NCBI GenBank assembly: GCA_026261815.1
Contig: JAMPIT010000484.1
Coordinates: 10,328,501 to 10,392,500, forward strand
Origin: Monarcha castaneiventris obscurior
Taxonomy: Eukaryota > Chordata > Aves > Passeriformes > Monarchidae
Length of the DNA stretch: 64,000 nucleotides
Reading direction: 5' to 3'
The first letter of the stretch is position 1. Every line of letters begins with the position of its first letter. A model generated the notes under the pieces. The model ran no database searches. It was given only the letters and a program-made list of their open reading frames with translations, and was not told where the DNA came from. Of the stretch, positions 1 through 12,657 are shown in pieces. The translations under genes and the position numbers were made by a program.

Positions 1-456
1 GCTGTGTAAGTCACAGTATCTGGGAAAGGAGCAATCAGACAACAGCAGTTCAGCTGAGTCCCCTGACTCCTGCTGATGATGCTGGACATATCACAGGGCC
101 AGGCACTTGAGGAGAGGCAGTTGAATTTCAAAAGCCTGTGCAGACTAGAATGTTCCACTCAACTGTTCTATTCATGTTCTTGGAGGGAAACTCTCATGAA
201 AGTACCTTTACTGAGACTCCCTTGAACACGGTGAGTCTGCTGTAATGATTCATACACAGGAAGGTACAGATCCTTGATCCCCTCTGAGTACTTGTTTGCA
301 TCCTGATGGCTTTTAAGAATGAATAGACTATGAGGTGCTAAAAGCTTAGCCCAGGCTGAGTGGGTGGAGGAAAGGGGATATTGCTAAATGACTGCTGTGC
401 TATTTATTGCTGAGTGGATGCCTCCCAGATGGTAAAAACAAGATTTTTGGTTTGAG

Positions 457-596
457 GTGGTTTTTTTTTTTTGTTTGAGGTGTTTGGTTGTTTGGTTTGG
501 TTTTTTTTTTTTGTTGGTGGGTTTTTTGGTTTCTTGGTGTGTTTTTTTTTGGGGGGTGGTTTGTGTCATGGTTTTTGTTTGTTTGTTTTTTGCAAG
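457..596. repeat. T/G-rich low-complexity tract
   Basis: About 140 bases are almost entirely T and G: long T runs interrupted by GG, GGTGGG and one GGGGGG. The complementary strand is A/C-rich. This strand asymmetry, with very few A or C on the + strand, makes spurious open frames on both strands; the - strand one is rich in Lys, Thr, Gln and Pro. The same style of tract recurs in this window near 11742, 20881, 22531, 24790 and 44009. It is simple sequence, not a gene. Its origin, whether slippage or a decayed poly(A) tail of a retrocopy, cannot be decided here. Confidence 0.85.
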
Positions 597-3500
597 GCTG
601 CTTCTGGCAGTTAAGGTGCAGCCAAATAAGTTCCAGCCTGACAACAGTGAACAGTGCGAAGGTGGCCAGAGCACTTGCTTAAAATTGCCGCTCCAGTATT
701 TGAGCTGAGATTAGGAATGCTCTAGGCTTGTGCCCTCCATCCGAATGTTTGTGCTTCCCTAGTTCCCTTTTATGTAATTATGGGCTGAACCCTTTGGCGT
801 TTTTGCTGTAACATGTACTAAATTTGAACACTTGTTTAAGTGCCCCATGTGGATGCGGGTGGAAATGGAAAGCTGTTCAGACTGCAGTTTTTCTCCAAAT
901 TAAAGAACCAAATAAAATGGGTGTTGCAGATCCCTCCATTGCCGACAGGGTTGTTGGGTTTTTTTCTACAGTTTCTGCTCCAGTTGTGTGACTTTGCTGA
1001 CTTCTGTCTTGTGGAGGGAAATATTTCTCAGTCCTTACTCCAGTAAGAGGCCATGACTTGGGCCCTGATTCTGCAGATGGGAGTGTCCCTACCCTAGTTT
1101 CCACACTTGTGTTACAAAACTTACTGCTTTCTGTACTAAAATTAAGTACAGGCCTATGTGTTTGTATAATTGGGGCCTGACAGAATCAAATCAAGTTGTC
1201 CCAGAGAGTGTGTGCTCCCTCCTTTGTAACCCTCTGATGTGTATGAACTTTAAATTTGTTCTTGAAATGCATCCCCTTTGCTGTGTCTGAGTGGGAGTCC
1301 TTTTTCAAGGGAAAAAGGAAGGAGAACAAAAATATTTTAGGTTGTGATAGATGCTTTTGCCAGAGGATGGGATAAGTTTCTAACTTGACAAGGTGATCAT
1401 ATCTGTCTCACAGGGTCTTATTCAAGCACCTCTCAGTGTGCAGGGATTTATGGACACAGATCTTCATGTCCACAAAATAATGGGTGTCTTAGGGTCACCT
1501 TGGATAGCTGATGAAAGGGACCCCCCGGTGCTGTCTGAAGGGAATTTTGGAAGGCATGGTACCAGTGTCATTCTGCAGTGTGAGAAGTTCTGAAAAATGT
1601 GTGTGGCTGTCTTGTGTGGGTGACAAGTGGATTTCATGGGTGTAGAGAGAGACTTTGTGCTCAGGATCTATAACTCAAAATGTTTTTGGAGCTGTAAAGA
1701 CGACTGAAAGAAAGCTTTGGGATCTGGAATGAAGCTCTGAAATGGGAGACTGGCTATAGGCATGCTTTTGTGGGCTGGGAAGTGTATAAGGTTGTGTTGA
1801 TAGTGCCCTGGCTTTTTAGTACCTTTTTTTTTTTTAAACAAAAAGCTGCTACATGTGGAGTTATAAGTCAAAGTGAAATTCATATCTAAAAAGGCCAAAA
1901 AATTTAAGAATAAGTGTTTTTCTTTATTTTTGTGCATTCCCATTTTCCACTTTGATTTCACGATTTCCAAGTCACTGAAGCCTTTGATGCACCTGCTGCA
2001 AGGGTGACAGTCATCACCTCTAGCTACTGAAGTTTGGTTATCTGCTACTCACCAGGTCTTCCTCATTGACAAAGGCTAACTGTACCTGCTGGATGATTCA
2101 GCCTGTACTAAAACCTTCGGTAAAATAAGATCTGGGTGTGTCTGGCTCTCTCTGTAGCTAATGGGGAACAGTTGAACAGTTCTGAGTTAGGAGCATGGGG
2201 TGGAGTTCAGTCTGTGCCCCACAAAGATAAGTCTTCTCCTCAGTGCTTGCTACCAGAGGGCACATCCTGCCGTGGTGCTCTCCAAGCCTTTTTCAGAAGT
2301 GCTCTTTTCCAGCAAGTCCTGTTTCTGCTCTGATCTTCAGCCTTCTCCTTTGTCAAGCAAGGTTTCTTGAGACTAGCTGTGCTCTGTGCTTACAGGTAGA
2401 GAGCTAACAACAGACTTAAAGTGATAGTATCCTCCAGCTGCGGGAAATTCTCTTTAATGCAGTGCTAGGCTGAAGAGTGACACTTGTTTCATAAAATATA
2501 ACATAACTCTTTGGTGTCTAAGTGGGTTTGTTTGCTGCTTGTTTCCAGTAATACTGGAAAAATATGTTGTCTGGGATTTTAGAGGAAATAAAGGCCTGTG
2601 GAAGGTGTTAATGCTGTGGAGACTTGAAGCTCTGCACTGTACTCTGTCAGTCAAAAAGGTGACAAAGTTAGTTCAGACCACTCCAGAAAAGGGGAGTGAC
2701 TGTGCTGCTCAAATCTGCTTTCAAATATTTTTTCCCCCAGGTTTAGGAATTTACATCCAGTTCAGATGGAGATCTAACAGTTCACAGAAGAAAGATAGCA
2801 GTCTTCTGCACCAAAAGCATCCACTGCTCCTCCTTGAAGTCTGGCAGAAAGTGTCTTCATGCTGTGTCAGTCCCAGGTATTTGGACTGAGGGCATGGAAA
2901 TAAATACCAAGGAATGAGTTTTCAGTTGCTCTCACATTGAATTGGTTCCTGTGAGGTTTTTAACATATGGTGTTCATGACAGAAACATGTGACCTGGAGA
3001 TTGGTGATGCCTGACTTGGAGCCCAGGTTGTATCACTGCTGCTCAGCATACAGCAGGGTCACCTGGCTGGGCAAGAACATGTGTGAGCTCTTCTCCCCAT
3101 CTCCTGCAGTCACAGGCATTTGTGCCTGTGTGCTCTCGTGCTGCAGAGCCCTCCTCACTGCAGAGCATCTGTCATCATGTGTTCAAAATAATCCAAAGCT
3201 AAAATGGGAGCATTTCCTTTCCCTTTCTCTCCAGCCTGAGCCCAGAACAGGCAGCAGAGTCTGTCTTAAAGACTTGCAAGTAAATTGTGCAAGATCTTGG
3301 CACTGACAGTGTGTGGCACAAGAGCTGGGGAGCTCTTGTAGGAAAGGGTCAGGGGACCCTCTGCAGGACTGTGAAGAATGCCAACATAGAAGCCCAGCCT
3401 GTATTGCCAAATTACTCTCCCCAATAACTCCTGGGGTGATGGAGGGGCGTACTTAGAGGAGCACTGATCTTTGGATCTGTTTTCCTTATGATGTGTTACA

Positions 3501-5426
3501 TCAAACCACAAGTCTTCAAATTATACAGACAGGTAATTTTCCCAAACTGCAGGCTTCTGTTTTCAAGTGATGCATCAAGGCGAGGTAAATGGCAAGAAAT
3601 AAGGCATGTTTAATTTAATGGGGACGACAGCAAGACAGATGGCTGGTGGTGGATCACTTACTGCAGGCCTGAGAATGCCAGCTTCTGGGTGGAGATGAGA
3701 ACTGAGAAAGTGCTCAGTTAATCTCCCTGGAGGCATGAGCTGATCATGCTCGTGCTCACTGGTGAGCTGCTGTGGGAACTCCACTGTGATTGTGAATGTG
3801 TCTTGTCTCTGAAGGTGCCTGTACAAGAGTGATCCTTCTTCATATAAACACCTTCCCTCTAAGGCAAACAAAGCAATTTGTGCTCAGACAAGTATTTGCA
3901 ATTCTCCCATTTTGTAACTCATTTTTCAAAATGCTGTTGCTATTCGGCGGTGGAGAAGAAATAATGCCATCCACCCACAAAGAAAGGGCAGCAAAGGGTC
4001 TGCGGTCTCTTCAGGTTAAAAATTGTTTGTTCAAAAGGTTTGGCAGCTGCTTTCAAGTATCAAAGATCTTCACAAAAGCATGGAATGGGTGATGATTGGT
4101 GTGAGATGTTTGGTTGGGTTTTTTCAGCCTGTTTCCCTTGCACCCTTTGACCTGCCTCCACACTGTACCCTGCCCTTTATGTGCATATCTCTAAGACAGG
4201 GCTATTTCACATGAGCAATGTGCTTGGTGGGACAAATAAAGGGAATGTTTTCTTTTAAGGCAAAGAGAGAGCTGGTAGAAGTTGTCCTTGATCTGTTCCC
4301 CTTATACCACTGTAGATGAAGTTTTCTGAGCTCTCCTGGATATGGCACTGGGTGTAGGACTCACCAGATACCTGTATTAATTCACTTGGTCTGTATACAG
4401 CACTAGGCAGCAATATCAGTGTATCAAGACAGCTGACCACAGATCAGTGAGGAGACAGCACAGATGTCATCTACGTGCTGCTGTCTGCACCATGGCAGTG
4501 AGCATGTTTTGTCTGAATTCGTGTGTGCAGCTCTGCAGGTAAAGTACCTCGCAGCATGGTCTTGCCTTCCAGTGCACCCATTCTTTCCAAACACCTCATG
4601 CATATAATCCTTTGCTGCTTTTTTTTCCCTGAATAAAATGAGTGAATTTCCTGTTAATTGTAGCAAAATCCAGCAAGACTTTTCCAAAACTGTCTCTCTC
4701 CTTGGCTTTTATTTAAGGTATTTCTAATTTGTCCACAGGCAACTGTTAACTGAGCTGGCCCTAATTCATTAGGTGCAACCCTTTATATTACTATTTGCTG
4801 CTGAGGTCTTTGCCCTGCTTGGAAGCACAGGCCTGTTTTGAATGACAGAAGGTTTTGAGCTGGGTTTAGTACAGGAGCAAATTTTAAATGGAGATGGGAG
4901 GGGAATATATTGTATGACTTTTATGCTTCAGAAGCAAAATGGCCACATACAACTTGAAAGTAGAACTGTTAGAAGACCCTGCATTATTTTATTTTATAGC
5001 AGGTTATTCTGAGCTGTATCCTGCTGTGAGGGACAGATTGTTGGCCAGAGAGTTATGAGACTTGAAGCTGGGAGTGGATTCAACCCACCCTGGTTCTTAA
5101 AGGTGACAGATACCAACAGGTAAAGTCTCCTCTGGAAGGACTTGTAGTCTCCCAGGGGGGATGTGAATGTGATATCTCCTTCCTGCTGAGCACAACTGAT
5201 GGAAATTCAGGGCTTGCTGCTAATTTCATTTCACTAAAGACCTTCGTGCTCTACTACAAACTAAGAGTAGGCGGGTGGCAAGAGCAGTGTGTTCTGTCCT
5301 GGGTCAGTCTCCTTGCTGGGGCTGAGCCAGCTGAGAAATGGCTCCTCCATGGCCAGTGAGGGGCTGGATTCCTCACAATGCTGGCACTCTGCTCTGAGCC
5401 AAGGATTTCCCTTGGAGCTAGGGCAA

Positions 5427-5455
5427 GCAGAACTCGAGTCTGTGCAGAACTCGAG
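5427..5455. repeat. Short direct duplication, 17 bp period
   Basis: The 12-base motif gcagaactcgag occurs twice, starting at 5427 and 5444, separated by five bases. Each copy contains an XhoI-type CTCGAG palindrome. It is probably a small replication-slippage duplication. Confidence 0.8.
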
Positions 5456-6160
5456 CATGCATCAGGAGTGTAGATCTATTCCAGGGAATGTGCTTTTCAT
5501 TGTGAATTTTTCTGGTCTTCTCCTTAAGCTGCTGTGCTCCCTGGCTTTAGGTAAAGAAGATGTTTCAGACTAATACCCAAAAAATAGCCACAGATGTTGT
5601 AAAGCTTTGTGTGTCTGAAGCACAGGAATGCTGATTTATCTCTTCCACCTTAGTGCAGGGAATCAGCCAAGGGGGGAATAAGATACAAGATAAAAAGACC
5701 AAAAAAAGGGAGCTGAAATAAGGAAAATATGCATGGGCCATACCTCTTTTTATCTCCCCCCCAGATTCTGAAGGTTGAAACTGGGACCTCCTTGAAGGGA
5801 AGAGGGTTTTAACACCAGAACTGACTTCTTAATCTGGGGAGATTTACATTCTGAGTAAAACTTTGTGCACACAATTACAAGTCCAAAACTTTGCTGGCAT
5901 AAATTAGCACAAGTCCACTAACTGATGGTGGCCCAATTCAGACTTGCATACATCCTCCTTCTGCTCCATTTACACATTGCTGTACCTCAGCTTTATCAGA
6001 TCTGTGACTGCCCAGTGACGAGAAAGAAGTCCAATGATAGAGGGATGTTTCTGTAGAGTCTGTTTGAGTGCTGAACATCAGAAGATTTCTCTGACTCTTT
6101 CAAAATAAGACTTACGTACTTTGTAGGATCTATCATTATGCAATGCATCCTTTTCAGCCC

Positions 6161-6184
6161 TTATAAACCTTTAAGGGTTTATAA
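6161..6184. repeat. Inverted repeat, 9 bp arms
   Basis: The arms ttataaacc and ggtttataa are perfectly complementary around a 6-base loop (tttaag). The site lies in an AT-rich stretch without open frames. The arms are too short to suggest a structured RNA. Confidence 0.7.
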
Positions 6185-6939
6185 ATTACTATACAGGACA
6201 CAGTAATATATTGCCTACACCAGAAATTACACAGCAAAGTGCTGATGGAATCAGAGTGGAATTCTCTGTACTGTGTGTTCTATGGAGTGCTGTCTACTAT
6301 ACAATAAATCATTTAATGCTCCTGTTTAGCAAGACCTGATTGAGCAAGAAGGTGCAAAGCAGCACATAATGAGATCATTTTATGTATGGTTTAAAACCCT
6401 CTAAAGCTATAAGGCAAAGTGGGTATCTTATATTTAGAGTGACCTGAGTCATTCTAAGTAATCCTGACTACCCACATTCCAGAGCTTTAGTCACGTTGTA
6501 GAGGTTACTGAATCAGGACTTGTCTGTGGATACTTGTCTGTTTGAGTAATTGCACTGAAGTAAATAACACTTGTTAATAAAGTACAACTTTTGGGAATTG
6601 GGTCAGATCAGGCCTTGTAGGATGTTTGGTATCATAACATGTTGTTCCATCAAACATGAACTTGTACTGATACCTTTCAGTGCTGTAATAGCTGTAATTA
6701 GTGGCAGCTCTTCTCCTGTATAAACATCTGCCTTACCCATGCAGATTTTCTAGTTAATTCTCCTGTTGACTCTCCCCAGGATGTCTCATGGGAGAGGTGT
6801 TCTGCCACTTCTGAGCAAGGCAGATGTGTCAAAACATGCTGAAGAAGCATCTTTATACCAACAGAGTAGCAAGGTGTCTCTGAATATGATGCAAAGGTCA
6901 AAACTTTAACTCTTTAGAATTAATAAGCTGAGATGTTTA

Positions 6940-7085
6940 TAAGCAACCAAAATGTGGTAAAGCCTAGGAGGAGAAAGTGTAGTACAGATGGGATTAGAAG
7001 CAATTAAAACATTTGTTCATTTGCATAAAGCTCCGCTCTTAAGTTTTTAATGCTGCAGTTGCCAGCAGCAGAATGAGGTTGCATA
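6940..7085. promoter_or_regulatory. Candidate conserved/regulatory patch with octamer motif
   Basis: This AT-rich stretch contains a perfect POU octamer, ATTTGCAT, at 7019-7026. It follows an interrupted TAAAACATTTGTTC segment and precedes a TTAAG/TTTTTAATG stretch with homeodomain-like AT-rich cores. The texture resembles that of vertebrate conserved non-coding elements. Conservation was not tested, and an 8-base motif is expected by chance about once in 30 kb on two strands, so this is a suggestion only. Confidence 0.2.
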
Positions 7086-8032
7086 ACTGGTCCTGTCCTG
7101 CTCAGGTGTGCCTTGGATGAGGTACTGACAACCCTAATGTTCCCCTGACCTCAGGGTGTCCTGGCTCACAACCCTCCATCCCTCGCTCTATTTGGCGAAG
7201 GCTCAGCCCTCAGAAGGAGAAGCCAAAGTAGCTCTTCAGTGCAGAGAGGTTTGGAGTCGTTCTCAAACTCTCAAGAAATGTTTGTGCTAGGGCATGAAAC
7301 AGGAGAGTGTTTGTTATGTTGTTTTGGGTGTATGTTGGTTCACTTGTGACAACAGTTACACAGCTGTACCCTGCTGGATCCCTGCTGAAATGTGTGGTTG
7401 GATCTCAGTTTGCCTCCTGTGTCATTGCATATTCCAGCTTCTCTTGGTGGAAGGAGGCTTCAGCAGTGGCCATTGCTCACCCTTTGCATTCTGTCTGCTG
7501 CAGGTGTCTTGTAAAAGTCTCAGGCCAGTTTCTGCTTCCATGGAGAAGCTCTGTAGCTCAGCTGACTATCAAAGCAGCTGAGGTCAAAGCTGTTGTGCAC
7601 AGCGTAGTGAGCAAAGGTGTTGGAGGAGCAAGGAGCTGCTCTGAGAGGGCCAGGTGTCATTGTGACCTTGCTTGATCACTGTTTTATGTAAGTGCCTTTT
7701 GCCAGACAAATTAATTCAAACACTGTCATAAAACCAACAGCTGAGAAATTACACCTAATGTTTGCTTAACCTGTTGGTTTTGGGGGACTACCTCGAACTG
7801 AGTTGTTTCCCTCCTGAAATGAATACTGTTCAGGTCAAATTGTTTAGCTCCTGGTTTCTGCTGGGAAATTCTGACATGTTTGCAGTGGCCAAGAGGCTTG
7901 TTCCAGTGTTCCTTCGAATTCCTTGATAACCAAAGCAAGATGTGTGCACCACAGTCAGAAGATGTGGGGAAGCTGTGGGGACTACAGAAACTGGTATGAG
8001 AGCATATTAAGGGAGGAAGTGGGTGATTTTCT

Positions 8033-8046
8033 GTTGCATATGCAAC
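8033..8046. promoter_or_regulatory. Perfect 14 bp palindrome, POU-dimer-like
   Basis: The sequence gttgcatatgcaac is a perfect palindrome. Its core TTGCATATGCAA is close to the MORE-type site (ATGCATATGCAT) bound by POU-domain homodimers, which is known for that family. The outer GTTGCA..TGCAAC also resembles C/EBP half-sites. Function is inferred only. Confidence 0.25.
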
Positions 8047-8250
8047 TTCCTGAGGTTACCCTGCCTCGGGCAGTGCAAGGGAGGGGGAAAAAGTGCTGAA
8101 TTGGGTTATAAAGGCTGATTTGGTTATGAACCTGCATTATGCTGACTTAATTCACCATCATGCATGAGTTCATTCAGGTTCTTACAATGTGCAAAGCCTT
8201 TGTAGCCACTGAGAAGTAGGGCTTGCCCTGCTGAACTACTGTTTGCAAAG

Positions 8251-8280
8251 TATTTAAGAGACACAAAGGTCTCTTAAATA
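8251..8280. repeat. Perfect hairpin, 12 bp stem and 6 nt loop
   Basis: Arms tatttaagagac (8251-8262) and gtctcttaaata (8269-8280) are exactly complementary around acaaag. The stem lacks the length expected of a microRNA precursor (about 30 bp). It may be a chance inverted repeat or the remnant of a small inverted duplication. Confidence 0.85.
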
Positions 8281-9300
8281 AGTTTGTGGTGATAGCTTGT
8301 GTACTGTGACATTTGTTTGGTGCTTCTCTCCCTTTCTAGGTTCTTGGTCTGTAGTTCAACAAACACAACAAATTTACCTTCCTAGCTGCTTCTAATTGAA
8401 CTCAGTGAAACAAAATTACTCTCAAGAAGTAGTGCTACCTTACACAAATGTGGTCTTTCTACTGCATTCATTATTCTCCATCCCCATGTCTTGACCCCTT
8501 CAACAAAATGTTTTCCTTCATTTCTCCATAGAGCCTTCTATCCTGCTTTTCTCTCCTTAGCAGTTAGAGAACAGAAAAAGCTAGTATTTTGCCTTAATCT
8601 GATCAGGGAGATGGTGAAATTTTTATTAGCCATTTACAGACTCTCTAAAATGCATTAGCATCCAGACAGAGGAAAAGAATAGCTCAAGGAGTAGCAAGAT
8701 CAAGGCTAAAACTTGAAGTAGTTAGTTAAAAATAAATTGAACAATGGGCAGTGAAGGATATATATCTAGGAAAACAATTGTTGGCAGTTAGGGAACTCCT
8801 TGACAATTGCTAGTTTTTTGCCAAGGGGTAAAATGGAGTTGGTTAAACCAGATGCATACCTAGGGCCAGGCTGTAAAGCTGGGATCAAAGAATGAAGTTT
8901 TCCAGAGTCTGAGTGCTGCATTCTGGAAGGCTGACTTAGACCCTTCTTTTTAAGATTGAACATGATTTTTGTCTTATTTTATTTTTTTTTCCAAGGGGCA
9001 CATCCTCAGTGCTGTGTTACTGCTGCAGTGGGCTGAATGCAGAGGGAGGAGGCTGCCCTGGTGAATTGCTGCCTTATCTCTCCTTCTCCAAACCTGATGC
9101 AACCCTAAACTGAGAGATCTCAAAGGGACAGGATGGTAAAGAGTGCTTAATCAACTTCACCATAGACTTTAGACTATTTTTAACGTGCTTTGTCTCTTGA
9201 GTAACAAAGGCATATCATCTCTTCCAAGATGAAAATACGGAGTAAATTTTCTAACCAAACTAGCTTGAAGATTGACCAGTACCTGTTCCTTGCTCTATTT

Positions 9301-9342
9301 TTATATTTGCAGTTGATATAGTATATTTTATATTTGCAGTTG
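9301..9342. repeat. 27 bp tandem duplication
   Basis: The 15-base string ttatatttgcagttg begins at 9301 and again at 9328, giving a 27 bp period. The intervening bases are AT-rich. This is a small local duplication and nothing suggests function. Confidence 0.8.
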
Positions 9343-11741
9343 GTAACAGGATAGCGCAACAGTCTTGCAAAAGTTTTTAAAAATGCAGCCTTTTCTGTAG
9401 TAAAGACAGGAGTCCACAGGCACCAATCACCTGATTTCTCTGGGAGGCTGCTGCATTGGGTTGTCTTTTGTGGCTTCTTGGAGAAATAGTGGGATGGGAG
9501 GAACCTGAGCCCAAGAGAAGACTGAAATAACATTTGAATGGTCATTTACAGCTCAACTGTCACCAAAATCATCAACCTTCTACTGAAAAAATGTATTGGT
9601 GTACATTTCCCCTGTAGCCCAGTGTTGTTTTCTCAATGCCCAGCTCAGGGGCTCTAGTTTTTGTTATGATATAATTTCACAGTTATCTTCCTTGGAGCTG
9701 AAACCAGCCAAGTGGAAACAAAACTCTGACCATCTCTTCTAGTGATGGAAGGTGCTGCTAATTTTCTCTAGGATATGACCTCAGGTTTTAAAATCTCTCT
9801 AAGGAAGGAACCAAGGATTGGATTCCTTGATTCTCAAACCAAAATTGAAGTTGGCACTATCTTTCCCAGTGTGTGACATTTGCAAATGCGTATTTTGAGG
9901 GCTGGCCTCAAGCTGTGTCCAGGCTGGCAGGACCCACTGGAGGCTGCTGTGGTGGGATTTGGATGTCCCTCAATCTTTCAACCTCTGCTTGGCTGCCATC
10001 AGCGACACCTTCTCTGTCTGTGTGTGATGCACGTTTTCATAGCTGGCAGCACTTGCTTGTGAACCAGCAACCCCATCCCGGACTGTGAATGTTGCTGTTT
10101 GTTGCTGTTTTTCTTCTCCTGCATCTCTCCAGGCCAGCATCAGTGTGAGTTTGAGTGTGAGAACAGAGAGCAAAGACTGAAATCAGGGAACAAACCCAGC
10201 CATGCTGGGTACCCGGTGGCCAGCCAAGTGCTCACAGTGGACCTGAGTAGTTTGGCTGCTCTTGCTGCTCTGTTATTTGAGTCTAGAGTCAGTTTGTGTT
10301 TCTGCAAACACATCAGTAATCACCTCCTGGGTTTCTTGATGGGGGGAGTATTCCAGGCATTGCTCTCATTAGTGGTGCCTGGTTGGTGGAGGTTGGCTCA
10401 TGGTGCAGAAAGTCCTCTGGAAGGTGAGGCTTCCCATTCATTGCCAGGGGAATGAAAATGCAGGAAGATTTACAGCAAGTGCAGCTACTTGAAGGAAACC
10501 TGTGATGAGCTATCACAATTATGTGTTATTCTTTAAATGTATTTTACAGCAGCTGCTCCTGTCATTCCTAATTCATGTGTCAAGCTTGGGTGTGCCTTAA
10601 GTGTGATCATTTGAACATAATAAATCTGGGCTTCCTTCTGTTTTCCTTTGATACTCGCATGCTGCCAATTCCAGGAGATTGAATGTGAGTTGTGTGGTAC
10701 CTGTGATGTGGCACAGGGCACGAGGCAGCTGGTGTTCAACACCCATCCTGAAATTCCCACAATACCCTGTCTTCTTCTCACCTCCTGCCTCCATCACTGA
10801 AAAATGCATCAAGAATGCAGAGTGAGGAAGAAATGAGGATATGTAACTGTTCTGTTAGACTTGGAAGTGGACATATATGTAGGGCAGAAGGGATTATAGA
10901 CTGGGTTATGTTTTCTCTGTTGGCTTATTGCCTCCTGACATGAGGGTTTGTAACCTTGTGAGATCACCACTGTTCAGGTGATGAGAGATGGCTGGATGTG
11001 TTACTGAGAGTGTAAAAGGGAGTAAAAATGGTCAATATGAGAAAAATTTGAAAGGTTTAAATGGGGAACATCCACACTGGCCTTTAGAAAGAAATGCCAT
11101 AGAAACTGTGAGCCACATTCTTCAGGTCTGCTGTGGCCTGGTGGATAGGCAGACATGGTTCACCTCTTTTCCGTATCTCAGAGCTGTTGTTTTGGTGGCA
11201 AAGATACTGTTTGAGGTGCTTTTACTGTTCCCCTGCGTCCCCACCCCCTCAGTGAAACAAAGATAGCTGTTGACCTAGAGCATCCCTTCCTTCTCATTCA
11301 GTTTTTATGCTATAGCAGATATTTATCTTTAGGCAGGAAGTGACGGGGTTAGTCCCTGCTGAGCTGTCAGATTAACAGGAGCTATTTGAGAGAAATCTGA
11401 TTCATGCAGGAGTAGCTGTAAAAGGGAATGGGGACAGAGAAAGGAAGGATAGTTTAGACTAGGATAAGATGCAGCTACAGAGCTAAACAAAAAGGGGAAA
11501 AAATAGAGGCAAGCGTAGGGTGGTAAGAAATATTTCTTGCCCTTTTTAACTTTAGAATTTAAACTCTTTACTTCTGTCTTGGTCTGACAAAGGCTAGATC
11601 AGGAGGAAAATAATGCTAAGTACGAGGTTTACAAAGGAAGATCTTGCTTGCTTTAATATTGACAGGGAAATTTTCTGAATCTTTTGGAGCAGTAAAATTG
11701 CAGTGTGGGCAGAACTTTAGTTTCTCTCTTCCCTCCTTTTT

Positions 11742-11829
11742 AAAAAGCAAAACAAACAAAAAACCCAAACCTAAAAGCCAACCAACCCGAAAAAAAATCA
11801 AAACAAAAACCTCAACAGACCCCCTTCCA
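11742..11829. repeat. A/C-rich low-complexity tract
   Basis: About 88 bases consist mostly of A with CC and CCC interruptions, with very few G or T. It mirrors the T/G-rich tract at 457-596 on the opposite strand. Open frames on both strands through it are compositional artefacts (Lys/Asn/Pro/Thr-rich on +). Confidence 0.85.
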
Positions 11830-12176
11830 AAATATGGTTGTGTCGGAAACAAAGTGCTGACAGTAGTTTTATGACATGTGAGGTGTGCCTGAGGATGCTG
11901 CAATGAAGCTCTTACACAAAAAAAAGGTTTGTGGAGAAAGGTAGAAAGTACATCCTGCAGGTCAGGCTAGAACAGCCAGGAGCCTGATGTTCCTGCTCAG
12001 ATCTCTTCTTCCACACAGCTGGAGCAGTGGTGTGCCCAGGCAGCCTTCTTGGACATTAGTTAATTTCTGTACTGTGCTGTACTTTTGGGCTTCAGGACAC
12101 AGCTTCCTTGTACCTGTCCTGGGTAAACAACAGGACCCATGAAACCAGAGAGAGGCAGAGCAGTTGTATTTAAATT

Positions 12177-12189
12177 AAAAAAAAAAAAA
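12177..12189 (+). repeat. A13 run
   Basis: Thirteen consecutive A residues follow an AT-rich lead. No retrocopy body could be recognised upstream, so it is listed as a homopolymer only. Confidence 0.8.
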
Positions 12190-12657
12190 GTTTAGGTATG
12201 TAATACATGCCCTCCCCAGCTGCTAAATTCATGCCATCCAAATATTGCCTGATCCAGGTCACCTGGTCCTACAGAGCTGTTTTCTCCTGGATACAGATTG
12301 CCTTTTACAGCTGTCCTGTTTTGATTGATTTTCACACTGCTCAGCAGCTTGGAAAGTGTGAGGAAGTCATGGTGATGCTGATGTGTCTAACGCTTGTGGA
12401 TCCCCCTCACTCATCCATCTTGATGTGCCACAGATACTGCAGCACATCCTGGGGTGAAGAGGGGAAACTGGTGGAGGGAAGGGGGGCTGGAAATGTCTGT
12501 GGAACTACAGCTTGAATCTGACCTCTTGTTTTAAAATCTCTGGTAATATGAACCCCAAACTGAACAAAACCAAAACCCTGTTACAGTCTCTGAGCGACAG
12601 TTTGACTGAAACGTTACCTTCTTTGGGAAGGACTGCTGGTTCCCGAAAAAGGGCCCA

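Larger units (their letters stand above)
1..6160. other. Unique non-coding sequence, no gene seen
   Basis: No gene can be supported here. The open frames are all below about 120 codons (for example 2539-2889 on the + strand and 1668-1970 on the - strand). They show no domain, signal peptide or codon bias, and they overlap other open frames on both strands. No exon bracketed by a convincing acceptor and donor was found. The stretch holds a T/G-rich tract near 457-596 and a 12-base repeated motif at 5427-5455, both listed separately. An 8 bp hairpin (cacaggca/tgcctgtg, 3111-3130) is short enough to be chance. A divergent untranslated exon or lncRNA would not be visible by eye. Confidence 0.65.
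6185..12657. other. Unique non-coding sequence, no gene seen
   Basis: No coding region is supported. The longest open frames (7307-7675 +, 9180-9545 -, 10099-10455 +) are about 120 codons and have no recognisable motifs. They are accompanied by other chance frames. Individual small elements are listed separately: an octamer site near 7019, a 14 bp palindrome at 8033, a 12 bp hairpin at 8251, a 27 bp tandem duplication at 9301, an A/C-rich tract at 11742 and an A13 run at 12177-12189. The remainder looks like ordinary avian intergenic or intronic DNA. Confidence 0.65.

Noticed and set aside
3010..3075. Possible MIR-like stretch (gagcccaggttgtatcactg then gctgctc)
   Set aside because: Only loosely similar to the MIR left end; no convincing second half.
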